From Branchiostoma floridae (lineage: Eukaryota > Chordata > Leptocardii > Amphioxiformes > Branchiostomatidae): 64,000 nt of DNA. Both the position numbers and the translations under genes were made by a program. Positions 33,114 through 45,800 of the stretch are shown here, in pieces. The DNA is taken from NCBI RefSeq assembly GCF_000003815.2, contig NC_049994.1, positions 15,855,711 through 15,919,710 of the forward strand, given 5' to 3'. Position 1 is the first letter of the stretch, and every line of letters begins with the position of its first letter. The notes beneath the pieces were generated by a model that saw only the letters and a list, made by a program, of their open reading frames with translations, was not told where the DNA came from and searched no databases.

Positions 33114-33857
33114 TCAGGACAAAACAGACTCTTTGACCTTCCCGTCGTCCAATGACATTGGAATCGAACCGTAACTTCCCGGAAGCCCCTTCCCGGGAAT
33201 TTCGTGTTTTTCCTTTGCCTCAACGTCGACCTTCTCCGTTTTAGCCTCAACTAACCTCCTCACAAAGAAACCGGCTACGACAACAAGCACAATCCATATA
33301 GCCTCGTGAACTACCATCATGGACGGACCGGAAATCTGGAAATCATAGTATTGGATCGCCCATGCAATGAAAACAACAATCAAATACATGAACACAAAAC
33401 CAAAGACATAGGCAACGCGACCAAACGTACTCAAAGTAGTGTCTGGACTGCCATTGGTCAATTTTCGTTCTACGTAAAGGCCAAAGGTCACGAGGACGCA
33501 TATGACCATGGCAAAGCCCCAGTTGTTGAAAGGGATGACGATTGGTTCCCAAAGACGGGTCCAGGGGTTGCCGTTTCTGTCAGGGATCCAGCTGTAACAG
33601 TAGAGGATGGCGGGAAGGAAGGCCACGGTAGGGATGACACGTGACCAGGTAGGGAGGTGCTTCCAGAACGGCAGGCCGAACAGCTGGAAACAGAAACAAG
33701 TTCAAGGTCAAATTATCTAAGTGGTAAGATGTACGTTAACGTTACTCTAATATAAGGGCTACGGATTTACTATAAACATTACTTTTCTGTCTGTCTGTAT
33801 GTATAGATGTCTCTGCTGGTGTTCATCTGTGGATCCGTGTGTGTGCGTGTGTGTTTG

Positions 33858-33890
<33 letters not shown>

Positions 33891-36800
33891 TTGTGTGTGC
33901 GTACGTGTGCATGTGTCTCAGTGTATATCTGTATATAAGTACCAAATCTTTTTGTCTTGATTTTTTGGCACAATGCAGATCTAAACAATTAACAACTCAC
34001 CTGTGTGACCACAACAAGTGCGAGGAAACCAAAAGCGAACATAGGCCACAGCTTGGTGCCCATCTGGTCCGGTCCGCCGGTCTGCCAGGCCACCAGCCCG
34101 CCGTGTAGGGTCACCCACACCTCCAGGGTGAAGCGCCAGTATCTGGTGGGGGTAAACCACGAAAATAACTTTATTACAAAGCTAATTGCAAACAATGCAT
34201 CGATTAGCGCAGACAACGCAGAAAACATAATATCGGTAACGTTACTATGATAGCATTTTTTTCTGTTTCTGATTTAGTGCTCTATGTTTCGCCATAGAAC
34301 ATGAGTTAGGTACTGAACCTACGAGCATGTTCGTACAAGATGAAAAGGAAGCCATCTACACTAGTGCTTATCGACCCTCTCAGTCGAGACGGGGGCCGAT
34401 ACCAACTACCATGCACATCTGATCCGTTGCTGATATCGCACTTCCGATCAGATCATGTGACATGGGCATCGGGTCATTTCGCCAAGCTTTTGGTCATTCT
34501 AAATTGAGATGGGTCATACCACTGATCGAAATCTTGTTGGTAAGCGCTTTGCCTTGTGTATGAAAATTGCGAATAGAGCCTTTATAACGAACCCACCTGT
34601 TGAGATGCAGGTCTGTATAAACGAGGCTTCCTTGCAGCATCAGGATCCAGGTGTGGAAGAACCCCATCACGTGACCCAGCGTGTTTTCCATTGGATGATA
34701 CCAGAAGGTGTAGACCGCCGCCCACATGATGACGTAACCGTGGTACTTACGGACCAGGCGCACCGACTCACGTGACCAGGACCGCATGGCTTTTCCGGCT
34801 TTGTCTTAGGTAAACACAGTACACAGAAATTGCGGCATTTAAAACAACTTAGCTTCTGCTAAATGGTTAACTAAGTTCTTTGTGAACAACCAAGTATCTA
34901 TATTTATTTGTCAACGTTTTAGAAACCGTCTGTCACATTCCTACGGACAAAATTACTGACTGGTTCTACTTGGCACTGCAGCTAGGTGTCGCTGCTACAA
35001 TGTGGAGAGTGCGGTTCCAGACGTGACTGAATTCATTGCGTTAATATTTTTGAGAGCAATACTTGATAACTGATTGTTGATCTGTTTAATATGTATATAC
35101 GTATTTTGTAGAATCTATTTTCTGCCTTTTTCGACCATTTTTATATTGCAATCCATACATAGTATGGGATTGCAATATACTGTTTTTCCTTTGTTTCTTC
35201 TCCTGTCAAATCTTCAATTGGATTCATCTTTTTCATTTTGGGGCCAAATGAGCTGAAATTTGGCATGGGCATAGAACTTGCAAATACCCCAGACGTTTTT
35301 TTCACTTTCTTGATAGAGGCCTTAGAATTTATGATATTTAGGGTTTTTGGTCATTTTTAGACAAAATATGTATATTTTGGGTCCCTGTGCCCTGGTATTA
35401 CAAGCTAATGACCTGAAATTCGCTACAGAGGTGCATTGGACATATGAGCACAGAAAACCATTTACACTTTCTTCATAGATCACTTTAAAATTGAGTTATT
35501 TTAGGGGTTTTGGCCATTTTTGACTAAAAATGTATATTTTTGGCTCCTATGCCTTGCCATGAGGGATAAATGACCTGAAATTTGGTATATAGGTGCATTG
35601 GATATATAAGCACAGGGCTCCATCAACACTTTCTTCATAGATCACTTCAAAAATGAGTTATTTTGGGTTTTTCGGCCATTTTTGACAAAAAATGTATATT
35701 TTTGGCTCCTATACCCTTATATGAAAACCTAATGACCTGAAATTTGGTACATAGGTGCATTGGACATATGACCACAGGACCCCATCAACGCTTTTGTCAT
35801 AGATTACTTCAAAAATGAGTTATTTTGGGGTTTTTGGCCATTTTTGACTAAAAATGTATATTTTTGGCTCCTATACCGTTGTATAAAAACCTAATGACCT
35901 GAAATTCGGCATGAAGGTGTGTCTGGCTTGTGCCCACATTACTTCATTTTCACTTTGGTCATACATTACTTTAAATTGTTGAATTTTGGGATTTTTTGCC
36001 ATTTACGGACTAAAAATGTTAAGTTTTGGCTCTTGTACCTATGTATGAAAACCAAATGGTCTGAAATTTGGTATGAAGGTGCGTACGTTATGTAGCCACA
36101 GGGCTCTATTCACACCTATGGTGTATATCAATCAAAAATTGTTAAATTTGGGATTGGCATGCATATGAAGATGGATTGCAATATGCTGTATTTGCTCCCA
36201 AGCAAATGTCGGCCTTTTTCCTTTGTCTCTCCTCCTGTCAAATCTTCAAATGGGATTAATTTTTTCATTTTTGGGCCAAATGAGCTGAAATTTGGCATGG
36301 AGGTAGGGATAGCAAATACCCCCAGACGTTTTTTTCACTTCCTAGATAGAGGCCTTAGAATTTATGATATTTAGGGTTTTTGGTCATTTTAAGACAAAAT
36401 ATGTATATTTTGGGCCCCTGTGCCCTGGTATTACAAGCTAATGACCTGAAAGTTGGTACAGAAGTGCATTGGACATATGAGCACAGGAACCCATCAACTC
36501 TTTCTTCATAGATCACTTAAAAAATTTGTTATTTTGGGTTTTTTGGCCAATTTTGACTAAAAATGTTTATTTTTGGCTCCTATGCCCTTGTATAGAATTC
36601 AAATGACTTGAAATTTGGTACATAGGTGCATTGGACGTATGGGCACAGGATCCCATCAACGCTTTCTTCACTGACCACTTCAAAATTGAGCTATTTTGGA
36701 GTTTTCAGCCATTTTTGACTAAAAATGTTAATTTATGGCTCCTATGCCCTTGTATAGAAACCTAATGACCTGAAATTCGGCATGAAGGTGTGTCTGGCAT

Positions 36801-39800
36801 GCGCCCACAGTACTTCATTTTCACTTTGGGGATACGTTACTTCAAATTGTTGAATTTTGGGATTTTTTGCCATTTTTAGACTAAAAATGTTAAGTTTTGG
36901 CTCCTGTGCCTATGTATGGCAACCAAATAGTCTGAAATTTGGTATAAAGGTGCGTACGGTATGTGGCCACATGGCTCTATTCACACCTATGGTGTACATC
37001 AATTAAAAATAGTGAAATTTGGGATTTTTTGCCGTTATTGACCAAAAATGTACATTTTTGCTTCATGTGCCATGAGAAAGCCAACTCATCTGGACTTTGG
37101 TATTAGGGTAGTTTTATCACTTTAAATGGGAAATGGGCCATATAGACTGGTCCATTTTGCATAGATAGGGGTGTTCTGGAAGAGTCCATTATTGTATGAA
37201 GATGGATTGCAATATGCTGTATTTGCTCCTAAGCAAATGTCGGCCTTTCTAGTTTATTTGACTTTTCTTACCTGCGCTTGTCACAGAAGGCCAGCCGAAA
37301 AACACACCCCTTTCCCGGAACTCTATGATCATAACGAACAGCAGGGCCACGATAACTGAGCCTTGCGAACTGCCGATCGACACATCCTGGAGAAAAAAAA
37401 TACACAAGTACATGTGGTGCTAGTCATCTGCAGTAACGTTAGTTCACCTTTATCCCCGAGGTAACCTATATCCGTTGCTTTTGTAGGATATCATGTCGAC
37501 AAACTTGGTTTCAAACTGCAGAATTTTGAGAATATTGCAGTTTGAAACCACCGACTTGATACCCTATTATTTAAATAAACAACGGATATAGGTTACCCCG
37601 CGGATAAAGGTGAACGAGTGTTAGATAATACCGAATACCGAATTTAAGATAACAAAACAAAAACCGACCCGTCGCCATTTTGGATCTGTGTTCCCAACCA
37701 ACATGGCAGCAGCAGATCTTATATCTTTACTTTGTGACGTCACGTCTAGCAGCTCTCTTGGATACTTTAAAATACCCGCTCTCACCTGTGCGGTAGCGTC
37801 GTACGTCAGGTGAGTCTGCGCCAGGTGCAGCAGGTGAAAGAAGGTGTGCACGGCCACAGCTGCCCAGGTGTACCTGTTCAGGTTGGTTGAGTATTTATTG
37901 CCCTTCTCTGCCTATGGGAGAAATGGGATGATGCAATTGGGATAGATACAATATGTTGTCTTTATCTTTCATTTTGTGTAATAGTTGTAACCGTGCAATA
38001 AAGTTCTATCATATAGTCTGACATGTACGCAGATCTCTTCCCAAATCCAGAACACATGCGACAAAAAAGGTAAAGTTACTTTCTACAAGAGACTGTGAGG
38101 ACTTGATTGAGGACTTGACTTTTATTTGCAGGCAAGCTCTGGTTAGTAAGGGGGGTATGGGGACCACGGTTATCTAACTAGGATGATACACAGACTAGGC
38201 AAGCTCACCTGTAAGTGTTAGCTCACCTGTTTGTTCACCTGTGCCAGGTACAGGAGCCACCAGGCCAGCAGCTGATGGACGGTGTAACAGGCCCACACAA
38301 AAGTTCGAGTCCATGGAGTCACCAGTTCTGGGCGGAGCTTCCAAAAGTACCAGCGAGCCGCTAGGTAGCACAAAGGACAGCCACATCAAAACGCAAATAA
38401 TGGATTATTCAATCAATTATCGACCGCTGACTAACAAATGTTGCTGTCTTCAGCTTTTGTTTCAGCTTGCAATAGACGAGAGTGTGAACTTGTTTATCAA
38501 TTGCTATGACGGGGGGCGCCCTAGACTCTCTGTAACTTATGATCAACTGCTCACCGAGTCACGTGTGCCATCTACAAAACGTGACGTCATAGAAGAAGTG
38601 GATTGCCCATTCCTTGACAAAGACAGTAGTCCATCAGTCTAAAATCTGAATACGTCCAATTTCTTATGTGTTTAACTTTATTTAGAATGTATGGTAACCC
38701 TTTCACTTACATGGATCTACCCCGTATCTCCCCTTGACTCCCTCTTCAGGTTCGTACGGCTCCGGTAAGAACCGCTCCCGTGTCGTGTTGGTGTCGTTAT
38801 AGGCCAGTCCGCTAGGGGCGTACCAACCCCTGTAATCAGGCAAGAGTTTACACACAGGCTATCGGAGATGGCAAATTTCACCACCATAACTTTCACACAG
38901 CTTTACAATTCTCACACTCCCACCCACAAATATGACAACAAATATTGGTGCACGAAAACTGTAAATAAATGTAACAAGCAATGATTGGCAGGGCAAAGAC
39001 GCCAACCTGTAGCTGCCCAGTCCGAAGATGGCTCCGATCAGTCCACCAATGAAAACCATCCCGAACAGCCACACCAACAGGTCCTGTCTCTGGAACCATC
39101 GGACATCAGAACGAGGAACCTGAGGGGAACAGAGGTTATAGACTGCTCAAGAGCATAAAACAAGAAAATGTCTGGACGTGACAAGGAAGGGCGCATGCGT
39201 GGCGTCGTGTAGACGCTTCTGCCGCGTGCTGCAGGTCTAGAGCTCTTTTTCAGCCATTTTTGTATGGTTGGAGTGAGAGTCTAGGCCGGAGGTTTAGTCA
39301 GTCGGTTAGCTGGTTTTACCAGGATCATTTCGATGGTTTTCGATCTTCTGTAAGTTGATTTTTGGAGGAGTTACGGTGTTTTTTCGTGCCACCGACACCC
39401 TCCACGTCGAGCGTACGGGTCCCCCCTACGTCCTCGTGCCGCTAGACGAGGGTAGGTGGACACGTGCAATCTTTGCCGGTAGATATTTCCCTTGCCCGTG
39501 AAGGGACACTCTTCCTACTTTGTAGGAAAGGAAAGCAGGTTTGTGCCAACATTCCTACATAGTCTTGTTTCGCTTCGAATCGAATTTGTGGTGTTTTGAG
39601 CTGTTTCTGTACCCTCGCCCCCCGGCCATAGTGGGTGAAGGGGTTGGTACAGTCCAAGCACACCGCCTGGTGCCACTGTTTTTCTGGGTCAATCGCTATT
39701 TTTAGAATAGGTGGCATTCCGGGGCTCTAAAAGGGGTTTCTGGAGACCCTAGAAGGAACCTTCCATATACTCCACAGAGAAATAGACTGATTTCGGACTA

Positions 39801-42800
39801 GGCAAAATGTGGAGAGACAACTCAATTTGCGTTACGTATACCGCTCAGAAAGACAAGTTATCTGAGCAGGAGACCTGGGCACTCCTGGACTCTGTGGGGA
39901 TACCTACATCCAGTCTCCAGACAGTGCAAGCGCTGAACGCTACGTCTTTTGATTTGACCTTCCGTACGCTTCACGATAGAAAGTTGTATGGGGGTAAACT
40001 CTCGGCACTACAGTACTTAGATGTCCGTGTGTACGGAAGTGCTGAGACAGTCGTCACAGCAACCCGTATACCGGACGAGTTAGATGACAATCACGTACGG
40101 TACTGGCTATCCCGTTATGGACAGGTCCTGGCTTCCCGTATGACCACCTACTGGGACAGACCTACTGTCCGTAATGGGAACAGGCAGTACAAGGTTATAC
40201 TCAAACCAGGGGCAAACATCCCGTCCTCTTGGAGGTTAGCAGACGGTCGGTTAGCCTTTTTCCGGTATGTCGGACAACAAAGAACATGTCTGAAATGTTA
40301 CCAGGAATTAAGGGCACGAGGCAGCACAATGTACTGTCATCTTCTGTAACAAATGCCAACTGATTGGGCATACCTCTGCGGAATGCAGCAATCACGTAGT
40401 CTGTAATCAGTGCGGCAAGGAGGGACACACCGCACGTCGGTGCCCTACTTCATATGCCAACAAACTGCTGCCTGACAATAAGTGGACCAGCGGTCCGGCT
40501 GCTGAGGCAACCGTGGCCAGTGCTAAGACCCCTGGTCAGAGTGAGCAGTCTCAAGTAAACGAGACTGTCTCCAGTGGTAAGAGTCAGAGTGAGCAAACAA
40601 ACGAGACTGACTCCAGCGACTCCGGGTCGGAGGAGAGCGGGGAAGATGATTCCGCCGAGGAATTTGCTTCCTCTGACGAACTGACGGAGAAAGAAAGGGG
40701 GCTAGAAAGGGAGCTGCTTCTTGAAGCAACCCAACCATCTCCGAGCTCTGCGGAGCGCATTGAACCAAACGGGGAGCAAGAAACAACCCATCCTCGCAAC
40801 AAGAAACGCAAGAAGCGCAAGGGCAAGGCCAAAAATGGCCGCAAACAGAACAACGAGGTCGAAGAGCCTCAGACACCAGTCAAAAATGTGGTGGCCAAGA
40901 AGAAGGCCCCACATACTGGAGACCCGTCATCTGACGCGATGGAAGTCGACCAGCAGACCTCTAAAAGGCCTGCGCCTTCCGACGAAGAAGTCAGCCCAAA
41001 AAGAAAGAGTGAGCCGTCGACAGTAACGAAGGGCCCTCATAGTCCCGGTTACGACCTTCCCTTATCAGGAGAGCTAGCCATCGACGAGTTCACGTCATCT
41101 GGAGAATCTCTATAATGATGCCCCAAAATATGCATAGGCTCAATGCCTTCTTTATGTTAACGATGGTGGTTATAGCAACCTTAAACGTTTGTGGGATGCG
41201 CAATCCCAACAAACGCAAACAGGTATACGACTTTTGCAGACAACACAAATTTGATATTGTTTGCCTGCAAGAGAGTCACATTACACATGTGGATGAAACT
41301 ACTAAGTGGGAAAAGGAATGGGGAGGGCAGGCCCTATGGAGCCTTGGTACGCCCAATTCTAGAGGTGTAGGCATCCTGCTTTCCCCATCCCTTGACTTGA
41401 AAATAACTAAGAAATTCTGCGATAATGAGGGTCGCGTAGTTTCCGCAGTCCTGGCTGACGGCACGCGCTCTCTTCGAGTGTGCAACGTATACGCACCGAA
41501 TGATGCAGCTGAACGATCCACATTTTTCCGTGGTCTAGGCAATTTCTTATCCAACTCTGAGTCCACGGTCCTTTGTGGGGATTTCAACTGCATTGAGTCT
41601 CCCAGCCTAGATAAAAGAGGGGGGAATCCAAGTCGTAGTTCTGGAGGTTCGAAAATTCTAAAGAACCTCTGTGCTAGTCACAACCTACACGACTCGTGGA
41701 GGCAGCTGAATCCGGATGGGCGCGTATGTACGTGGCGTCAACCTGATAACGCTGTAGCATGCCGACTGGATAGACTTTACTCATCCAACAATCTGCCCGT
41801 CTCTGGCCATTTTTTCCGGCCTGCATACTTCACAGACCACGATTGTGTGGGAATCGATGTGCTTCCAACAGCTAAAAAGAAGTCTTCCATGTGGAAGTGC
41901 AATGTTTCCATCCTAAAGAACAAAGAAGTCCAGTCGGACTTCACTGCGTCCTACAAGGACTGGCAGACTTTGAAGTTGGGTTACCCTTCCCTGAGATCTT
42001 GGTGGGATGACGTCAAAGACCGAACCCGCTCCTTGTTTATTAAGCACTCATGTAAGATAGCCAAAGACAAAAGAGAAGCTCGTTACCAACTGAACAACAC
42101 TTTAGGGGATCTGACCAACCAACTTAATGCTGGTGCGGTCTCACCTGATGTCCTGAGACAATATAAGGCCACGAAAGACGCACTGTCAGAGTTGGCAACC
42201 TCTGAAGCTCAGGGCGCCATCGTCAGATCCCGAATCAAACAGTTTGAGGAGGGGGAAAAGTGCACGTCCTTCTTTCTAAAGCAGGCCGCTTCCAACGGCA
42301 AGAAGAAAAGGATCTGTGCCATACGAGACTCAATGGGAAAAGTTGTCCATGAGGATGACGAAATCGCAAATGTTTTCTACGAATTCTACGCAGAGCTGTT
42401 TGCTGAGGAACCAGTGGACCCGGTTGCCTCTGACCAGCTTTGTGACAACCTTGAAAACACATTGACCCCAGAGGAGGCCCAAGCATTGGAGGCCCCTCTC
42501 TTAACCGACGAAATGTTAAACTCAGTCCGCAGCATGCAAAATAACAAATGCCCGGGCAGTGATGGTCTACCCAAAGAGTTCTACACGACCTTCTGGCATC
42601 TGATTGCCGACGACCTCCTGAAGGTGTTTCAAGAAGCTCTTGATGCTGGAGAACTTTCCTCCAGCCAGAAGTTTGGGGTTTTGACACTGTTGCCAAAGAA
42701 GGGAGACGAATTGGACCCCAAGAACAGGAGACCAATCTCCCTCCTAAACACCGACTACAAAATTTTGACTAAAGTTCTTAATAACCGCCTTCAGTCTGTA

Positions 42801-45800
42801 ATAGCGTCGGTGTTGCACCCGGACCAAACCTGTGGTGTACCAGGAAGGTCGATCCAGTGCAACCTCCGACTCACACGAGACATAGTTGTTTACGTAAATA
42901 ACAATAACGTCGAATGTGCTATTGTCTCCCTTGATCAAGCAAAAGCCTTTGACCGTGTCAACATCTCCTTTCTACAACAGACTCTCGCACGAATGGGATT
43001 TGGACCTTCCTTTCGGAAGTGGGTTTCAATACTTTACAACGACATCTCCAGTTCCGTTTTGGTGAATGGCTCCCTGTCGTCTCCCTTCGCCCTAACAAGG
43101 GGAGTGCGGCAGGGATGCCCACTTTCGCCACTGTTGTATGCAATCTCTCTTGAGCCGTTTGCGGCGACAGTCCGCAAAGACTCTGAGGTGCATGGAGTAA
43201 AACTCCCAGGCGGCTACGAAGCCAAAATGTCTCTGTATGCAGATGATAACTCTGCCTTCCTGACATCAGACGACTCTATCGTCAGGCTGTTTGACCTTGT
43301 CGGGCTGTACAACAGAGGCTCAGGCTCAATGTTGAACCTAGACAAGTGTGAGGGGTTATGGCTGGGGAAATGGAGAAATAGACCAGACACCCCTGTACAA
43401 ATAAAATGGACATCTGGGTCCATCCGTCTGCTTGGTGGGGTCTTTGGCAACATTGACATGCCCCTAACCAACTGGAAGGAAGGTAAACGCAAATTTGTTG
43501 AAACCTTACAAGGATGGGGAGCCAGATCCCTCTCCTTTACAGGCAAAGTGACAGTGGCAAACTCTCTAGCCACCGCCAAACTGTGGTACCTGGCGTCGGT
43601 GTTCACCCCTCCTGATTCGGTCATGAAGGAAATCAATACCGCACTGTTCGCCTTTTTCTGGGACAAAAAGCGTGAGATGATCAGCCGAAATACCATCTAC
43701 CTTCCTCCTGAGAAGGGCGGCTGGGGCCTAATCGACATAGCAAAGAAGGCAAAATGTCTGTACAGTCGGCCTTTCTCGGACATCATGTCCCAGGAAGACT
43801 TACCTTGGGTGCAGCTCGCCATGTACTGGCTCGGTATTTTCATTAGACGTTTCGACCCGTCAACATGGTCCAATAACATGCCCCACTCCCCGAACGCCCC
43901 TCCCCACTACAAAGCTCTACAGTCCCTGGTATCTGAACTCGTAGAGGCATCCCCCTCTAAAAAGTGGGACCCCGGGTGCACTACGCGGTCTCTATACGAC
44001 AGCCTTCTAAAGAAGGATGCTCACATTCCAAGCGTCTGTCTTAACAAGCGTTCTGTTCCCTGGCCATTAACCTTCCAATCTGTTCAACACCCACTCCTGG
44101 AGAACAGACTGAAGGGCACTGCATGGCTGGTTGCACACCACGCCCTCAAAACGAATGCCCTGCTCTGCTCGAACTGGGGTTACATTCGCTCGGGAACTTG
44201 TCCAAGGCAGAATTGTAAAGGCCACGAAACTGTAGAGCACGCCATGTGGTACTGCAGCGAAGTGCTGCTAACATGGACTTGGGTGGAGGGTTTTCTCAGG
44301 AGGTGGGTCATGTCAGACTTCCGAATAAATAAACAGATGGTTATCTATGGCATCCTGCCACCCTCATGGAAAAAATGCAAGATAGATGCTATCACCTACA
44401 CCCTGGCCGTCGCGAGGAAACGCATATGGTCCTCACGTTGTGAAGCACTCTTTGACAAGACCTTTTCGACTCATGTCGAGATGGTCCCATACACCAAGGA
44501 GTGCCTCCGCTCAAGAATAAAGCTTGACTTTGTACGTCTGAACGAAACAACGTTTATGTCTCTGTGGTGCTCAGTGCAGTGGGCGAGGGTCGACGGGGGA
44601 AAACTGCGACTACGCTTTTAATCCCCTGCTTCCCCCCTGTAGTCGTATCAGTCTGGTATGAACTGTCTGTCTTGTACGTTTCGTATGTCTTTTTTATTTG
44701 GATGTGTCAAGTTGGCAGGAGTGGGTTGGTGGGAGCTCGGCGGACAAGTAACCTGTTGTGGGTAGCTTGACACATCCCTTTTTCTTTCCTTCTTCTCTTG
44801 TATGTTCTTTGAAATGATGTAAAAAAAAAATGAAAACAGTGAAAAAACGTCTTGTCTCTCTTGTCTAGTTTTCTTTCTTTTTTGATTTTGTTATACCCCC
44901 ATTAAAAACGGGTTATAGCTATCAGGTTCTATCGTCGCCATGTTGGTGGAACGTATAGATCCAATATGGCGACCATCCCGAACAGCCAAGACCCAGATTT
45001 TAGCTACCATGTGTTTGCGATGCGTTTGCGCACATGCCCATGTATACCTGGGTGGAGTGAAGAAATTCGTGTTAAATGCTTTTCCCCGAGTACAACAACG
45101 TCTAGTTCAAGACCCCAAAGTCTAGCCTCCATAGCAGGCTCTCTGGGTGTTCTTTTTTTCGTCTTTTGGTTCATAATACACTTTTGCTGTCCGTTTCTTC
45201 TTTGTAATGGGTTGCTTGTACGGACCGGCCACCCAGTACAAAAAGAGAAGACCAGTATAAACAGTGTATCAGACACTGCAGACAGACACACCGGGTGTGC
45301 TGGTTGCACGGATGGGCACGATTCTCGGCCCTCCATCCTTCCCTATCCTCCATAGCCTTGGGCAGATCTTCAGCCGATCAGCCTGTATGTTCACAAAGTT
45401 GGTGTACATATGTTTTGCGTGGTCTACCTATGCTCGCTTGACCATGACAACAGTATATTTTGACCCAAAAAAGACGAACAAAGGGCCCAGGGAGCCTGCT
45501 ATGGAGGCTACAGAAATCGCACTCGTGACTCGTGACCCGAATACTAACCACCAGCCCTCCGGTTATGTGTTTGTGTTTACCTGACCCAACTGGGTGGGTC
45601 ACGACATGACGTTTGCAAGGACAGGTCAGGACAGTTTGACCTCTCTGGTTAATAATTACAGCTGTCGATTGCAGGACAAACAAGAACAAAGGAACACCCT
45701 GTCAGTAGCCTTCATAAATTGCATTATCGTATTTTCATCTGAAAAGGCCCAATCTGCACCGATAGCGACCTCCGAGAGGCCAACACTGCTACCCTAAGAT

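Larger units (their letters stand above)
39142..44910 (+). mobile_element. Tx1-like non-LTR retrotransposon (LINE), near full length
   Basis: A 5.77-kb insertion is flanked by GGTTATAG at 39134-39141 and 44911-44918. It has a 5' UTR of about 0.66 kb, ORF1 with CCHC zinc knuckles, ORF2 with endonuclease and reverse transcriptase, and a 3' UTR of about 0.3 kb with an A-run at 44820. It sits antisense in P2 intron 1. The P1 paralogue (about 26590-26618, read on the minus strand) preserves the uninterrupted AGAGGTTGTAGCTATCAGG site. The long open ORF2 implies a recent insertion. The Tx1/L1-type assignment rests on the RT motifs and CCHC-bearing ORF1 and needs a tree. Confidence 0.85.

Noticed and set aside
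39442-39717. 91-aa minus-strand frame in the LINE 5' UTR
   Set aside because: No similarity I recognise and no start context; antisense to the element.
40523-43879. Several minus-strand frames of 60-166 aa opposite LINE ORF1/ORF2
   Set aside because: Shadows of the strongly coding plus strand.
44564-45800. Short frames in the LINE 3' UTR and following repeats
   Set aside because: Cross element boundaries and SINE-like sequence; no domain or codon signature.
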